DNA of 64,000 bases from an uncultured Lachnospiraceae bacterium. Its GTDB lineage: Bacteria; Bacillota; Clostridia; Lachnospirales; Lachnospiraceae. Positions within the stretch are counted from its first letter, which is position 1. Each line of letters starts with the position of its first letter. Positions 9,819 through 18,657 of this stretch are shown one piece after another. The stretch lies in contig CAKRFY010000001.1 of NCBI GenBank assembly GCA_934320895.1, positions 1 to 64,000 of the forward strand, read 5' to 3'. The translations under genes were made by a program, and so were the position numbers. Below the pieces are notes generated by a model that was given only the letters and a program-made list of their open reading frames with translations, did no database searches and was not told the DNA's origin.

Positions 9819-10382
9819 CTAAGAAAAAAAGGTTTCAAGCATCCTCATCCCATCAGGTGTCATTATTGATTCTGGATGAAACTGAACACCATATATCTCA
9901 TAATCTCTATGTTTTACTGCCATCACCTCGCCATCATCAGTGACCGCCGTTACGATAAGCTCATCAGGTATCGTATCTTTCTTTGCGATAAGTGAATGAT
10001 ATCTTGCCACTTTCGCTCTTTCCCCTATTCCCCTAAAAATCTTACAATTCTCATCAAGTTTGACCTCTGACTGTTTGCCATGCATAAGTTTTGGTGCATA
10101 TGTAACTTCTGCCCCAAATGTCTCACATATTGCCTGATGTCCAAGACAAACACCAAGAATAGGAATCTTTCCCTTAAAATACTGTATAACTTCTTCACAG
10201 ACACCTGCATCAGAAGGTTTTCCAGGTCCCGGTGAAATAAGTATGTGACTCGGTGCAAGTTTTTCAATCTCCTCTACTGTCATCTCGTCATTTCTTATAA
10301 CTTTTATATCGGGATTTATCGTTCCCACAAACTGAAACAGATTGTAAGAAAAACTGTCATAATTATCTATAAGTAATATCAT
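9819..10382 (-). CDS. trpG: Anthranilate synthase glutamine amidotransferase component
   Basis: The 187-residue class I amidotransferase supplies ammonia to TrpE. Visible are the N-terminal LLIDNYDSFSYNL, the oxyanion segment SPGPGKPSDAG, nucleophile Cys in GVCLGHQAI near residue 80, and the His-Glu pair in VQFHPESIMT near the C terminus. In some bacteria the same protein serves para-aminobenzoate synthesis (PabA). Its place between trpE and trpD supports the Trp role. The ribosome binding site is weak (AGGCAGG) and lies next to a GCACA-GAAAAA-TGTGC hairpin. Confidence 0.94.
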   Translation of the reverse strand: MILLIDNYDSFSYNLFQFVGTINPDIKVIRNDEMTVEEIEKLAPSHILISPGPGKPSDAGVCEEVIQYFKGKIPILGVCLGHQAICETFGAEVTYAPKLMHGKQSEVKLDENCKIFRGIGERAKVARYHSLIAKKDTIPDELIVTAVTDDGEVMAVKHRDYEIYGVQFHPESIMTPDGMRMLETFFS

Positions 10383-10516
10383 ATAAGCCTGCCTTTCTGC
10401 ACATTTTTCTGTGCTATAAAACTCTATGCTTTTTATACAACATTTTTTCTATATAAAAAACAGTCTCCATATTCAAACGGATATTCGCAATCCGCTTTGC
10501 TACTTCCTTGATAGTG
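10383..10516 (-). promoter_or_regulatory. trpE-trpG spacer with hairpin and repeat
   Basis: A 134-base spacer inside the operon. Just before the trpG ribosome binding site is a GCACA/TGTGC hairpin followed by GCAGAAAGGCAGG, resembling the elements before trpB and mrp. Repeat copy C occupies the trpE-proximal end. No separate promoter is evident. Confidence 0.4.
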
Positions 10517-10520
10517 TTAA
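10476..10520 (+). repeat. Dispersed stem-loop repeat, copy C
   Basis: Reads AACGGATATTCGCAATCCGCT, then TTGCTACTTCCTTGATAGTGTTAAA. The final TTA is the trpE stop codon read backwards, so the repeat overlaps the 3' end of trpE in antisense orientation. Confidence 0.8.
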
Positions 10521-11974
10521 ATGCTTTCCTGTCCCATTGAAACTGCGTTCATAACTGCTTTTGCCTTATTGATACATTCGTTGTACTCACTTTCAGGTAC
10601 ACTGTCTGCGACGATTCCGGCACCTGAACGTACAAAAACTTTCCCGTTTTTCTTAAATGCTGTTCTTATAGCGATACATGTATCAAGATTTCCCGTAAAA
10701 TCAATATAACCTATCGCACCGCCGTAAATTCCACGCTTATTATTTTCAAGTTCATTTATTATCTCCATTGCACGAATCTTTGGTGCTCCTGAAAGTGTTC
10801 CTGCCGGAAGTACCGCATCTACGGCATCAAGACTTGTTTTGTCATCCCGTATCTTACCTCTTACTGTCGAACCGATATGCATTACATGTGAATATCTTAA
10901 AATATCCATATAATTTTCAACTTCTACAGTTCCAAATTTACTTACTTTTCCTATATCATTTCTTCCAAGGTCAACAAGCATATTGTGTTCGGCTCTCTCT
11001 TTCTCATCAGTAAGAAGTATTCTTTCAAGTTCATCATCTTCCTCTTTATTCTTTCCTCTAGGCTTTGTACCTGCAAGTGGAAATGTATGAAGCACACCAT
11101 CCTCAAGTTTTACAAGAGTTTCCGGCGAAGCACCTGCAACCTCTATATCATCACTGCTGAAATAGAACATATAAGGTGATGGATTTATAGTCCTGAGCAC
11201 TCTGTAAGCATTAAGCAAACTTCCCTCATAATCAGCCTCAAGCCTGTTTGAAAGCACGACCTGGAAAATATCTCCCTCATATATATAATGCTTTGCCTTC
11301 TCAACCATCTCACAATATTCTTTTTCAGTAAAGAGAGGTCTAAACTCTGATGTGATCTTTCCTGGATTAACCTCAACCATCTCTCCCGTTCTTATAAGTT
11401 CTATTATCTTATTTATCTCATCAACACATCTGTCATAGTCTTCTCTTAAATTTTCAGTTCTTGCATTTGCAATAATGATTATCTTCTGGCTGAAATTGTC
11501 AAATGCAATAACCTTATCAAAAAGCATCAGGTCAACATCTTTGAAGCCTTCCTCATCATTTGCATCAAGATTTAACTTAGGCTCACTGTATTTTATGTAG
11601 TCATATGAGAAATAACCCACCAGACCACCTGTAAATGTAGGAAGTTCTTTTATCTTAGGACTTGTGTATTCCTTTAAGATTTCTTTTATCTTCTCACCCG
11701 GATGCTTAACTTCACTTACCTCGGTCTTTCCATTCTTAACCGTCATCACTCCGTTAGTACATGTAATCTCTAACTTTGGATCATATCCGAGGAATGTATA
11801 TCTTCCCCATTTTTCCTGATTTTCCACACTCTCTAACATATAGCAGTGTGAACTTACGCCTTTCAGAATACGAAGCACCTGCATCGGTGTTCTTATGTCT
11901 GACATAATTTCCATGCTTATCGGTACGACCTTGTACCCTTTTGATAATTCTTTTGCTTCTTCAAATGTGATCAT
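10517..11974 (-). CDS. trpE: Anthranilate synthase component I
   Basis: Makes anthranilate from chorismate and ammonia together with TrpG. The 485-residue protein has the chorismate-binding fold: [17 protein letters not shown] near residue 235, [20 protein letters not shown] near 302, the [14 protein letters not shown] block and [18 protein letters not shown] near 400, with GGAIGYIDF and [16 protein letters not shown] at the end. A Trp-feedback LES-like site is present as [13 protein letters not shown] near 46. It is the first gene behind the T-box leader, and AGGAGG precedes the ATG. Confidence 0.96.
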   Translation of the reverse strand: MITFEEAKELSKGYKVVPISMEIMSDIRTPMQVLRILKGVSSHCYMLESVENQEKWGRYTFLGYDPKLEITCTNGVMTVKNGKTEVSEVKHPGEKIKEILKEYTSPKIKELPTFTGGLVGYFSYDYIKYSEPKLNLDANDEEGFKDVDLMLFDKVIAFDNFSQKIIIIANARTENLREDYDRCVDEINKIIELIRTGEMVEVNPGKITSEFRPLFTEKEYCEMVEKAKHYIYEGDIFQVVLSNRLEADYEGSLLNAYRVLRTINPSPYMFYFSSDDIEVAGASPETLVKLEDGVLHTFPLAGTKPRGKNKEEDDELERILLTDEKERAEHNMLVDLGRNDIGKVSKFGTVEVENYMDILRYSHVMHIGSTVRGKIRDDKTSLDAVDAVLPAGTLSGAPKIRAMEIINELENNKRGIYGGAIGYIDFTGNLDTCIAIRTAFKKNGKVFVRSGAGIVADSVPESEYNECINKAKAVMNAVSMGQESI

Positions 11975-12073
11975 GCTTTGCCTCCTTAATCCTTTAGAAT
12001 CAGGTAATTGCTTAAGTGCTTATTAACGGATATGATACTTTGCTTTTATTTATTATATTCATTCAAGGTAATC

Positions 12074-12380
12074 AAAAAAGTCCCTGAATATTATCATAAT
12101 TATGATAATATTCAAGGACGGTTATACAATAATAATATACCGCGGTGCCACCTTGCTTTATGGTCTGCCCACACTCTTAGCGAAATACCAACATATTCCC
12201 GGCAACTAACGTATGCCTGCACGTCATAGAATACTCGGAATGAAATTCCTTTGACTATGCCCTCAGTGGTCCATTTAATAAACAGCTTTCTGCGGGTTCT
12301 CAGCATCCCCTGCTCTCTGTAAGTGCCTCTTTTATTTTTATCTCCACTTCAACGGTTTCGATTTATTTAACTATTAACTG
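12074..12380 (-). promoter_or_regulatory. T-box riboswitch, tryptophan (UGG specifier)
   Basis: The T-box sequence AAGGTGGCACCGCGG (12140-12154) is the antiterminator bulge that pairs with the tRNA acceptor end. The stem I region contains the GATGCTGAGAACCCGC stretch and the specifier TGG (12271-12273) in AAATGGACCACTGAG, which calls for tRNA-Trp. A terminator with arms GTCCTTGAATATTATCA/TGATAATATTCAGGGAC and a six-T run (12074-12120) ends the leader. Uncharged tRNA-Trp should allow readthrough into trpE. Confidence 0.93.
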
Positions 12381-12386
12381 CTTAAA

Positions 12387-12416
12387 AGTATATACCCTTG
12401 TAAAATGATTTGTCAA
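12387..12416 (-). promoter_or_regulatory. trp operon promoter
   Basis: TTGACA (12411-12416) and TATACT (12387-12392) on the minus strand are 18 bases apart and place the transcript start near 12380, just before the T-box stem I. Confidence 0.75.
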
Positions 12417-12476
12417 GGATTTTTTTACCAACCGTAACAGTTCAGCTTATTACTCTTCTATATTAGAACTATCTAC

Positions 12477-13751
12477 CTACATTATCTGCTTCCCATTAAA
12501 ATATCCTGTCATATATATTGCCATAAACACTGTTGATAATATCACTGCAAGCCTGTAAAGTCTTTCATGTTTTTCAAAGAATTCACCTGCTATGATAAAT
12601 ACCGGAAGCGCACATAGCATATATCTTCCGCCACTTATAAGAAATGTCACACCATAACATACTATAGTGTATACCCAGAGATATGCTGTATACTTAAGCG
12701 GATGCGTTCTAAGTGCATAAAACAGCACAACTATAACAATCACAACTATAAGAACCTCAGGAAGCCATACGCTTATCTTCATACTGTTTGTTGTGCCTGC
12801 GTCGGTAAAATACTTCCAGACATCACCAAATCCCTTGTTAAATGTCGTTACTTCATGGTACCAATGTTCAACCTGATACTTTTTGAATATAAATGGATTC
12901 CCCTCCACTTTATAATTCAGATAAAAATATATCAGATTTCCTACTGGTATCAGCAGTAAATATATACCATTTGTAAACACCTGCTTAAAAAACTGACCTA
13001 TCCTTTTTTCTTTCCACATAAGTATCGGAGAGTATGTTTCCAAAAATTCGACTCCTGCAACTCCGAGAAGAAGTATTCCCTGCACCCTGCAAAGCGAGCA
13101 GAATAAACCTGTCAGCCCTGCTGCAAACCAGTTGTGTCTCTTTATGAAATAAAATCCTATTGATAATGTCATAAAAAACAGACTTTCCGTCATCATACCA
13201 CCAAAGAAAAATGCGAAAGGCCATACACTCACAAGTACAAGTGCTTTTTCGGCAATTCTTTTTCCATATTCCTGCGATACTGCAAGATAGAAAAATACTG
13301 CACCCACACAATATGAAAGTGTTGACAGTGTAAGAAATGCTATCTGCCAGTCTCTTATCACAAAATGGACTATCTTTAGAAGCCATGGACACAATGGGAA
13401 AAATACAAGAAACAAATGCTGTCCGTTTTCTATGCAGCCAGCATAACCATTCTCTGCAATGTCAATGTAATGCTGTGAGTCCCATCTGTTCCAGCTTGCA
13501 AGAAAGTCATTAAATGAATATTTTACATCATCTGAAAATATCATTGCTATTGCAGCTCCAGCAAGATACAGAGCTATCCTGAATACGAGTGCATACACAA
13601 ATACTTTTATCATTTCTCTTCTTGTTACTTCCTGACCTGCCGGCTCAAAAGTATTTGCTAATATATTGTTTTTTCCTGCAAGTTTTGTGACAAATGTTAT
13701 TAGCCACAAAATTGCAAAAAGCATCATCAATGCCGTGCATATAAAAACCAT
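12477..13751 (-). CDS. Gpi18/PIG-V-like GT-C glycosyltransferase
   Basis: A 424-residue polytopic membrane protein with about ten hydrophobic segments. The loop motif NRWDSQHYIDIAENGY near residue 95 matches the WDSxxYxxIAxxGY signature of the PIG-V/Gpi18-type mannosyltransferase family (GT-C fold, polyprenyl-phosphate-sugar donor). Further family-like parts are the WPFAFFFGGMMTESLF segment near 180 and the C-terminal SGGRYMLCALPVFI. It ends just upstream of the trp promoter. It lies 54 bases after the other membrane protein, so the two probably act together in cell-surface glycan or lipoglycan assembly. The sugar is unknown. Confidence 0.75.
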   Translation of the reverse strand: MVFICTALMMLFAILWLITFVTKLAGKNNILANTFEPAGQEVTRREMIKVFVYALVFRIALYLAGAAIAMIFSDDVKYSFNDFLASWNRWDSQHYIDIAENGYAGCIENGQHLFLVFFPLCPWLLKIVHFVIRDWQIAFLTLSTLSYCVGAVFFYLAVSQEYGKRIAEKALVLVSVWPFAFFFGGMMTESLFFMTLSIGFYFIKRHNWFAAGLTGLFCSLCRVQGILLLGVAGVEFLETYSPILMWKEKRIGQFFKQVFTNGIYLLLIPVGNLIYFYLNYKVEGNPFIFKKYQVEHWYHEVTTFNKGFGDVWKYFTDAGTTNSMKISVWLPEVLIVVIVIVVLFYALRTHPLKYTAYLWVYTIVCYGVTFLISGGRYMLCALPVFIIAGEFFEKHERLYRLAVILSTVFMAIYMTGYFNGKQIM

Positions 13752-13805
13752 TTTATCCTCTCTTTCATAAAAATGTATTATGCCTGTTTTGCAAAATAGT
13801 ATGAT

Positions 13806-15998
13806 CTATCTTTTTAATATAACAACGCCATCCTTATCAAATACCTTACTGTATGATTTGGTAAGATTTTCATAATCAGGTATGTTATATGCATATTCAT
13901 TAGATCCTATTACAATATATTTTACATTATATTTATCTAATAATTTTTCTCTCTCAGCTGGATTTTCATACATTATCTTTACATCTGCTTCATTTTGTCC
14001 ATAATCAACGCCATGAAAATAAAGAAATGTTCCCGCACCGCATACAATATTTCTTCCTGTCAGCGATGCTATGGCATTATTATGATTTGTGGCGGTAAGT
14101 ATCATATCTTTAGGTGATGTATTTTTTTCTATATATTCTGCCGCTTCAAGATATCCCTTACTATAAAGTTCATATTCAGAGACATACTCTCTTCCTAACG
14201 TAAGCACTGCTCCAAATACTCCGACAAAACCTACCGCAGTACCTGCTATAGCCGTTACTGCTTTAATATTTATTCTTGCAAGTTCATCAAAAATGAAATC
14301 TGAAACTGCAATACAAAAATAAAGGTAACTTACAAGCATAAGCTTATTATTATCATATGTATTTGGCTGGAATACTATAAACTCAGACATAAGCCATAAA
14401 AATGTCGGTGGTATTACAAGGCGTAATTGTTTCCTATTTCCAAACGCGTATACAAACAACATTCCTATAAACATAATACCAAAATTCTTTATTGAAAATA
14501 AAAAATACGGCTCAGTGTCATTCGCCCAGTTAAAACTTCCTCTTGTAAACTGTTCTCCTGTCGCCTGACTAAATGTAAATTTAAATAATATAGGAAGTGC
14601 AAGTACCAGCACAATAATAAGAAAACTTCCCCAGCATTTAAACAATTTTTTTAAATCATCTGTCAGATATCCATTTTGTCTCAGACTTTTTGCAACCATA
14701 TAAATTATTGCCACGATCAACACTACTATAACCATAACTCCCATAACAAAAAGTGTATTCTCCGATACTGGTTCTTCTTTAATCTTTCTTCTACTTATAT
14801 ACTCAAGTACTCCAAGCACCACCACAAGTATAACTATACGCCCCCACACTGGAAACTGTTTTTCACTATTATTTGTCAGTTCAAGAAGCACAAATCCCGC
14901 ACAAAGTAACCCAAGCGCAAGAAATGAATGTGTATGGATAAGTGGAAGACCGCCTGCAATAATTCCTGCTATATAAAAATACTTTCTTTTTTCCTCCTTT
15001 ACAGCTTTTGTTATAAGATATAAAATTGGAAACAGCATTGCCCATCCAAATAGAGTTGCTCTCTGTGGTATAAGCATATCAGCTATAACATTATGCCACA
15101 TAATATTCTTCGTAGTATAATTTGTCGGAGTCTGATAAAACTCCGTAAATATCCTCTTAAAATTTTGACTCGAAAAACCTTTATTTATAAAATAGAGGAA
15201 ACCTAAACCTCCATTTAAAAAGAATAATATATATGAAAGAAATGTCTTTTTTCTGTCTGATAATATATGATCCATAAGTGCATATGCACCAAACATCACC
15301 TGCATAAGTGCAAATAACATTGGAAGAATATAAGCCCACTTAAGTGATGCCCCGAATATATAAATACTCGATGAGATTGAATCTGAAAGAAACGGATATG
15401 CAAGCTTTGTACCTGGAAGTATTGAATAATCCGGTGGAAAAGTCTTCTGATTTGCAATACTTGTTATAAAACCTAGATGCATATTCATATCACCGTAAGT
15501 ACACTGACCCGCATATACAGCACCATCTTTAAATGTCAGGACATGGTGACTCCAGACTTTCACAGTATAACAATAAAGTATTATAAGAACTACTAAAACA
15601 GGTTTCTCTTTTATAACTTTTACGATACGCGATATCACACCCACTTTGCCATTTAAGGCACTCTTTTTCGTTAAGTCACTAGATTTTTTCAAAAAGCTGG
15701 TTTCTTTCTGATAACCACTGTCTTTCTCAATGCATTTTTTGTCAAAATATAACACTGCCATAAAAATCAATACAAGCAACATAAGAGCACTGATATGAGC
15801 CGCAAGCGTAAAATCCATCAGAAAAGCCATAAGTGTAGGCAGCCAATGAATTAAAAAGCTGCCCATAACACTACCAAATAATAGTTTAAACCATCTGTTT
15901 TCTCTCCTAAAAATCATAAAAGCAAGCAGTATACCAACCGCCTGATAAACCAGAAAATACAAAGTACCCGCTACATTACCCAAAGCTGAACCAAACAT
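13806..15998 (-). CDS. Large polytopic membrane protein, putative GT-C glycosyltransferase
   Basis: A 730-residue protein with roughly 14-16 hydrophobic segments and an extracytoplasmic loop near residues 155-205 (YGDMNMHLGFITSIANQ, FPPDYSILPG, AYPFLSDS). The loop resembles those of GT-C enzymes that carry acidic residues just after the first membrane span. The last 100 residues form a small soluble domain (NTSPKDMILTATNHN, DKYNVKYIVIGSNEYAY) of the kind seen at the C terminus of oligosaccharyltransferase-like proteins. AGGAGAGGTGACGG precedes the ATG, which lies 13 bases after the ilvN stop. A glycan role is inferred; no catalytic residue is proven. Confidence 0.6.
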   Translation of the reverse strand: MFGSALGNVAGTLYFLVYQAVGILLAFMIFRRENRWFKLLFGSVMGSFLIHWLPTLMAFLMDFTLAAHISALMLLVLIFMAVLYFDKKCIEKDSGYQKETSFLKKSSDLTKKSALNGKVGVISRIVKVIKEKPVLVVLIILYCYTVKVWSHHVLTFKDGAVYAGQCTYGDMNMHLGFITSIANQKTFPPDYSILPGTKLAYPFLSDSISSSIYIFGASLKWAYILPMLFALMQVMFGAYALMDHILSDRKKTFLSYILFFLNGGLGFLYFINKGFSSQNFKRIFTEFYQTPTNYTTKNIMWHNVIADMLIPQRATLFGWAMLFPILYLITKAVKEEKRKYFYIAGIIAGGLPLIHTHSFLALGLLCAGFVLLELTNNSEKQFPVWGRIVILVVVLGVLEYISRRKIKEEPVSENTLFVMGVMVIVVLIVAIIYMVAKSLRQNGYLTDDLKKLFKCWGSFLIIVLVLALPILFKFTFSQATGEQFTRGSFNWANDTEPYFLFSIKNFGIMFIGMLFVYAFGNRKQLRLVIPPTFLWLMSEFIVFQPNTYDNNKLMLVSYLYFCIAVSDFIFDELARINIKAVTAIAGTAVGFVGVFGAVLTLGREYVSEYELYSKGYLEAAEYIEKNTSPKDMILTATNHNNAIASLTGRNIVCGAGTFLYFHGVDYGQNEADVKIMYENPAEREKLLDKYNVKYIVIGSNEYAYNIPDYENLTKSYSKVFDKDGVVILKR

Positions 15999-16011
15999 CC
16001 GTCACCTCTCC

Positions 16012-16521
16012 TTATTTTGTTGTAGTAGAAACAGACTCTATCGCAACACTTCCGCCTCTTACTACTTCTATTCTATTTATAAAAGTTTTATTAAACAAAT
16101 CTATTATATCATTTACCTTACCTTCTGTCTCCACATATCTGACAATAACAGATTTCTTTCCATAGTCAGCTATCTCAAGATGGTCAAATGAATCAACAAT
16201 CCTGAATATTTCTGTTTTATCCTTCTCAGTACAACTGTGTATCTTTATATATAAAAGTTCTGTTTTTTGTATTGGAATGTCAGAAAAATCCATCACTTTT
16301 ATTACAACTACATTTCTGTTAAGCTGCTTTTTTACCTGTTCAAATGTAACATCATCCATTGTCATCTCTATTGTCATTCTTGATACTGTCGGATCTTCTG
16401 TCTCTCCTACTGTAAGTGTATCAAGGTTATAAGATTTACCTGCCAGAAGTCCGGAAATCTTTGCAAGAACTCCTATCTGATTTTCCACATAAAGTGAAAT
16501 ACAACGTTTTTTCATTTCCAT
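16012..16521 (-). CDS. ilvN: Acetolactate synthase small (regulatory) subunit
   Basis: Regulatory subunit of acetohydroxyacid synthase; it confers valine feedback inhibition and raises activity of IlvB. The N-terminal ACT domain is clear (CISLYVENQIGVLAKISGLLAGKSYNLDTLTVGETEDP), followed by the C-terminal ALS_ss_C domain with KTELLYIKIH and VRGGSVAIESV. The start is uncertain. A TTG at 16545 and ATGs at 16533, 16521 and 16515 are in frame. I chose 16521 because AGAAAGG lies at a usable distance and the protein then has 169 residues, close to the family length. Confidence 0.9.
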   Translation of the reverse strand: MEMKKRCISLYVENQIGVLAKISGLLAGKSYNLDTLTVGETEDPTVSRMTIEMTMDDVTFEQVKKQLNRNVVVIKVMDFSDIPIQKTELLYIKIHSCTEKDKTEIFRIVDSFDHLEIADYGKKSVIVRYVETEGKVNDIIDLFNKTFINRIEVVRGGSVAIESVSTTTK

Positions 16522-16538
16522 ATCGTTTTCCATCCTTT

Positions 16539-18260
16539 CTAACAATCCATTATCATATCTGCAAGTGTTTTTCCAGTAGGCACCATAGGGGATACATTTG
16601 CTTCTCTCTCAATCACGCACTCAATAAGAGTAGGACCTTTTTTAAATTCAAGTGCATAGTCAAATGCTTTCTTTATCTCTTCTTCTTTTGTTATCCTTAT
16701 ACCTCTCGCTTCATAACTCTCAGCAAGTTTTACGAAATCAGGTATATATTTTGGACAGCATTTATCTTTGTTCATGCAGTCACGGTTACAGCTTTTTCTG
16801 TATGTAAGGCATGTGCTTGAATATCTCTTATCAAAGAAAAGCTGCTGCCACTGTCTTACATTTCCAAGATATCCATTGTTAAATACCACAACAATAACTG
16901 GAAGTTCATAAACCATAGCTGTCGCAAACTCCTGAATGTTCATCTGTATTCCGCCATCACCTGATATCGAAATAACAGGTCGCTCAGGATTTCCAAGCTT
17001 CGCTCCGATAGCTGCCGGAAATCCGTATCCCATAGTTCCAAGTCCACCTGAGGTAAGAAGCTGTCTATGTGTTTCAATATCCAAAAACTGTGTTGTCCAA
17101 AGCTGGTTCTGTCCTACATCAGTACTTACAATAGGATTGTCAAAATTATCATTTATATATCTGATAACTTTTTCAGGAGTAAGTCCCGTATATTTATTCA
17201 TATTTATCGGATATTTTTCCTTCCATTCAAGTGTCTGTTCAACCCACTTTTCTATTTTAAGAGGTGCACCATACTCAATAAGTTTTTCTATTGCGAGTTT
17301 TGCATCTGCAACAATAGGAATATCTACAACTATATTTTTTGAAATAGATGCTGAGTCTATATCAATGTGTACAATCTTAGCTCCCTTTGCAAACTCACTT
17401 ATCTTGCCTGTTATTCTGTCATTAAATCTCGTACCTATCGAGATAAGAAGATCACATTCGCTTACTGCATGATTAGCTGCATAGCTTCCATGTATTCCGA
17501 TATTTCCAAGATATAACCTGTGTTTTGATGGGATAGCACCTTTTCCCATAATAGTTGTTATCGCTGGAATACCTGCCATCTCAACAAGCTCTTTCATCTT
17601 TTCATTTGCACCAGAAAGATTTACTCCTCCTCCAAGTAAAAACAATGGCTTTTTCGCTTTTTTCATCATGCTGACAGCTTTTTTTATCTGACCTACATGC
17701 ACACCCTCACTCGGTTTATATCCCCTTATATTTACCTCGTCTGGATATTCCTCGCTTCCCATTGCAACTTGTATATCCTTCGGAATATCTACAACTACAG
17801 GCCCTGGTCTTCCAGTTCTTGCAATATAAAAGGCTTCCTTTATGATCCTTCCAAGATCTTCCCTTTTTCTGACAGTTACACTATATTTACATATACTATT
17901 CGTTATTCCTACTATATCAACCTCCTGAAATGCATCATTTCCCATAAGGTTAAGTGGAACCTGTCCTGTAAAGCATACAAGTGGAACACTGTCATAATTT
18001 GCTGTAGCAATGCCTGTAACAAGATTTGTAGCTCCAGGGCCACTTGTTACAAGACACACGCCTGTCTTTCCCGTTGACCTTGCATAACCATCTGCTGCAT
18101 GTATAAGTGCTTGTTCATGTCTAGGCAGGATAACTTCAATGTCATCCTGATCATACAATGCATCAAAAAGATCGATTGCCTGTCCTCCCGGATATCCAAA
18201 AAGAGTATCTACCCCCTCTTCTTTCAATGCCTTTACAAATAATTCAGTTCCTTTGATCAT
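16539..18260 (-). CDS. ilvB: Acetolactate synthase large (catalytic) subunit
   Basis: ThDP-dependent enzyme, first common step of valine, leucine and isoleucine synthesis. The 573-residue protein shows the N-terminal FGYPGGQAIDLFDAL, the ThDP-activating Glu in PRHEQALIHAADGYAR near residue 50, TSGPGATNLVTGI, FAD-domain GGGVNLSG, and the ThDP motif GDGGIQMNIQE...NNGYLG near 440-470. A Cys-rich insertion (CLTYRKSCNRDCMNKDKCC) near 490 is unusual. It is downstream of a T-box leader and 17 bases from ilvN. The ribosome binding site is weak. Confidence 0.96.
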   Translation of the reverse strand: MIKGTELFVKALKEEGVDTLFGYPGGQAIDLFDALYDQDDIEVILPRHEQALIHAADGYARSTGKTGVCLVTSGPGATNLVTGIATANYDSVPLVCFTGQVPLNLMGNDAFQEVDIVGITNSICKYSVTVRKREDLGRIIKEAFYIARTGRPGPVVVDIPKDIQVAMGSEEYPDEVNIRGYKPSEGVHVGQIKKAVSMMKKAKKPLFLLGGGVNLSGANEKMKELVEMAGIPAITTIMGKGAIPSKHRLYLGNIGIHGSYAANHAVSECDLLISIGTRFNDRITGKISEFAKGAKIVHIDIDSASISKNIVVDIPIVADAKLAIEKLIEYGAPLKIEKWVEQTLEWKEKYPINMNKYTGLTPEKVIRYINDNFDNPIVSTDVGQNQLWTTQFLDIETHRQLLTSGGLGTMGYGFPAAIGAKLGNPERPVISISGDGGIQMNIQEFATAMVYELPVIVVVFNNGYLGNVRQWQQLFFDKRYSSTCLTYRKSCNRDCMNKDKCCPKYIPDFVKLAESYEARGIRITKEEEIKKAFDYALEFKKGPTLIECVIEREANVSPMVPTGKTLADMIMDC

Positions 18261-18289
18261 AGTTAAACACCAAACCTTTCATATAAAGT

Positions 18290-18622
18290 AAAAAAACCCT
18301 AAACCGACAAACGTCAGTTTAGGGCGAATATTTTCGTGGTACCACCTAATTTCAGATAAAATCTGCACTCATCCGACACTCAGACTCAAAGTCCTTTATA
18401 TCGTTTTCCATATAACGTTGGAAAAATCCGTTGAAGCCTACTTGCACTTAACAAAAAATACTACTGCTTTCAGTCCAAAGCTCAAAGGCTACTTCCATAT
18501 ATCAGGCACAAGAACTCTCACCATCCGTCCTCTCTCTACAGAGCCTTAAGTATATGTACTCCTCCTCGTCACAGCTATTTTCTTTATAAATCAATGACAT
18601 ACTTTCATACGTTGCTTAATTG
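18290..18622 (-). promoter_or_regulatory. T-box riboswitch upstream of ilvB (apparent Val GUA specifier)
   Basis: The T-box core AGGTGGTACCACG (18335-18347) and a terminator with arms CCCTAAAC/GTTTAGGG (18297-18324) plus seven T are clear. Stem I holds AGAGAGAGGACGGATGGTGA with the GNTGNGA-type distal motif. Aligning the 3' side with the trp leader (TGG-ACCACTGAG versus GTA-GCCTTTGAG) puts the specifier at 18490-18492 as GTA, valine. The specifier assignment is weaker than the T-box call. Confidence 0.9.
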
Positions 18623-18628
18623 AAAAGA

Positions 18629-18657
18629 ATATTATCACAATACTTTTTAGTTGTCAA
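18629..18657 (-). promoter_or_regulatory. ilvBN promoter
   Basis: TTGACA (18652-18657) and TAATAT (18629-18634) on the minus strand are 17 bases apart. The -35 box lies inside the 3' end of the upstream gene. Confidence 0.75.
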
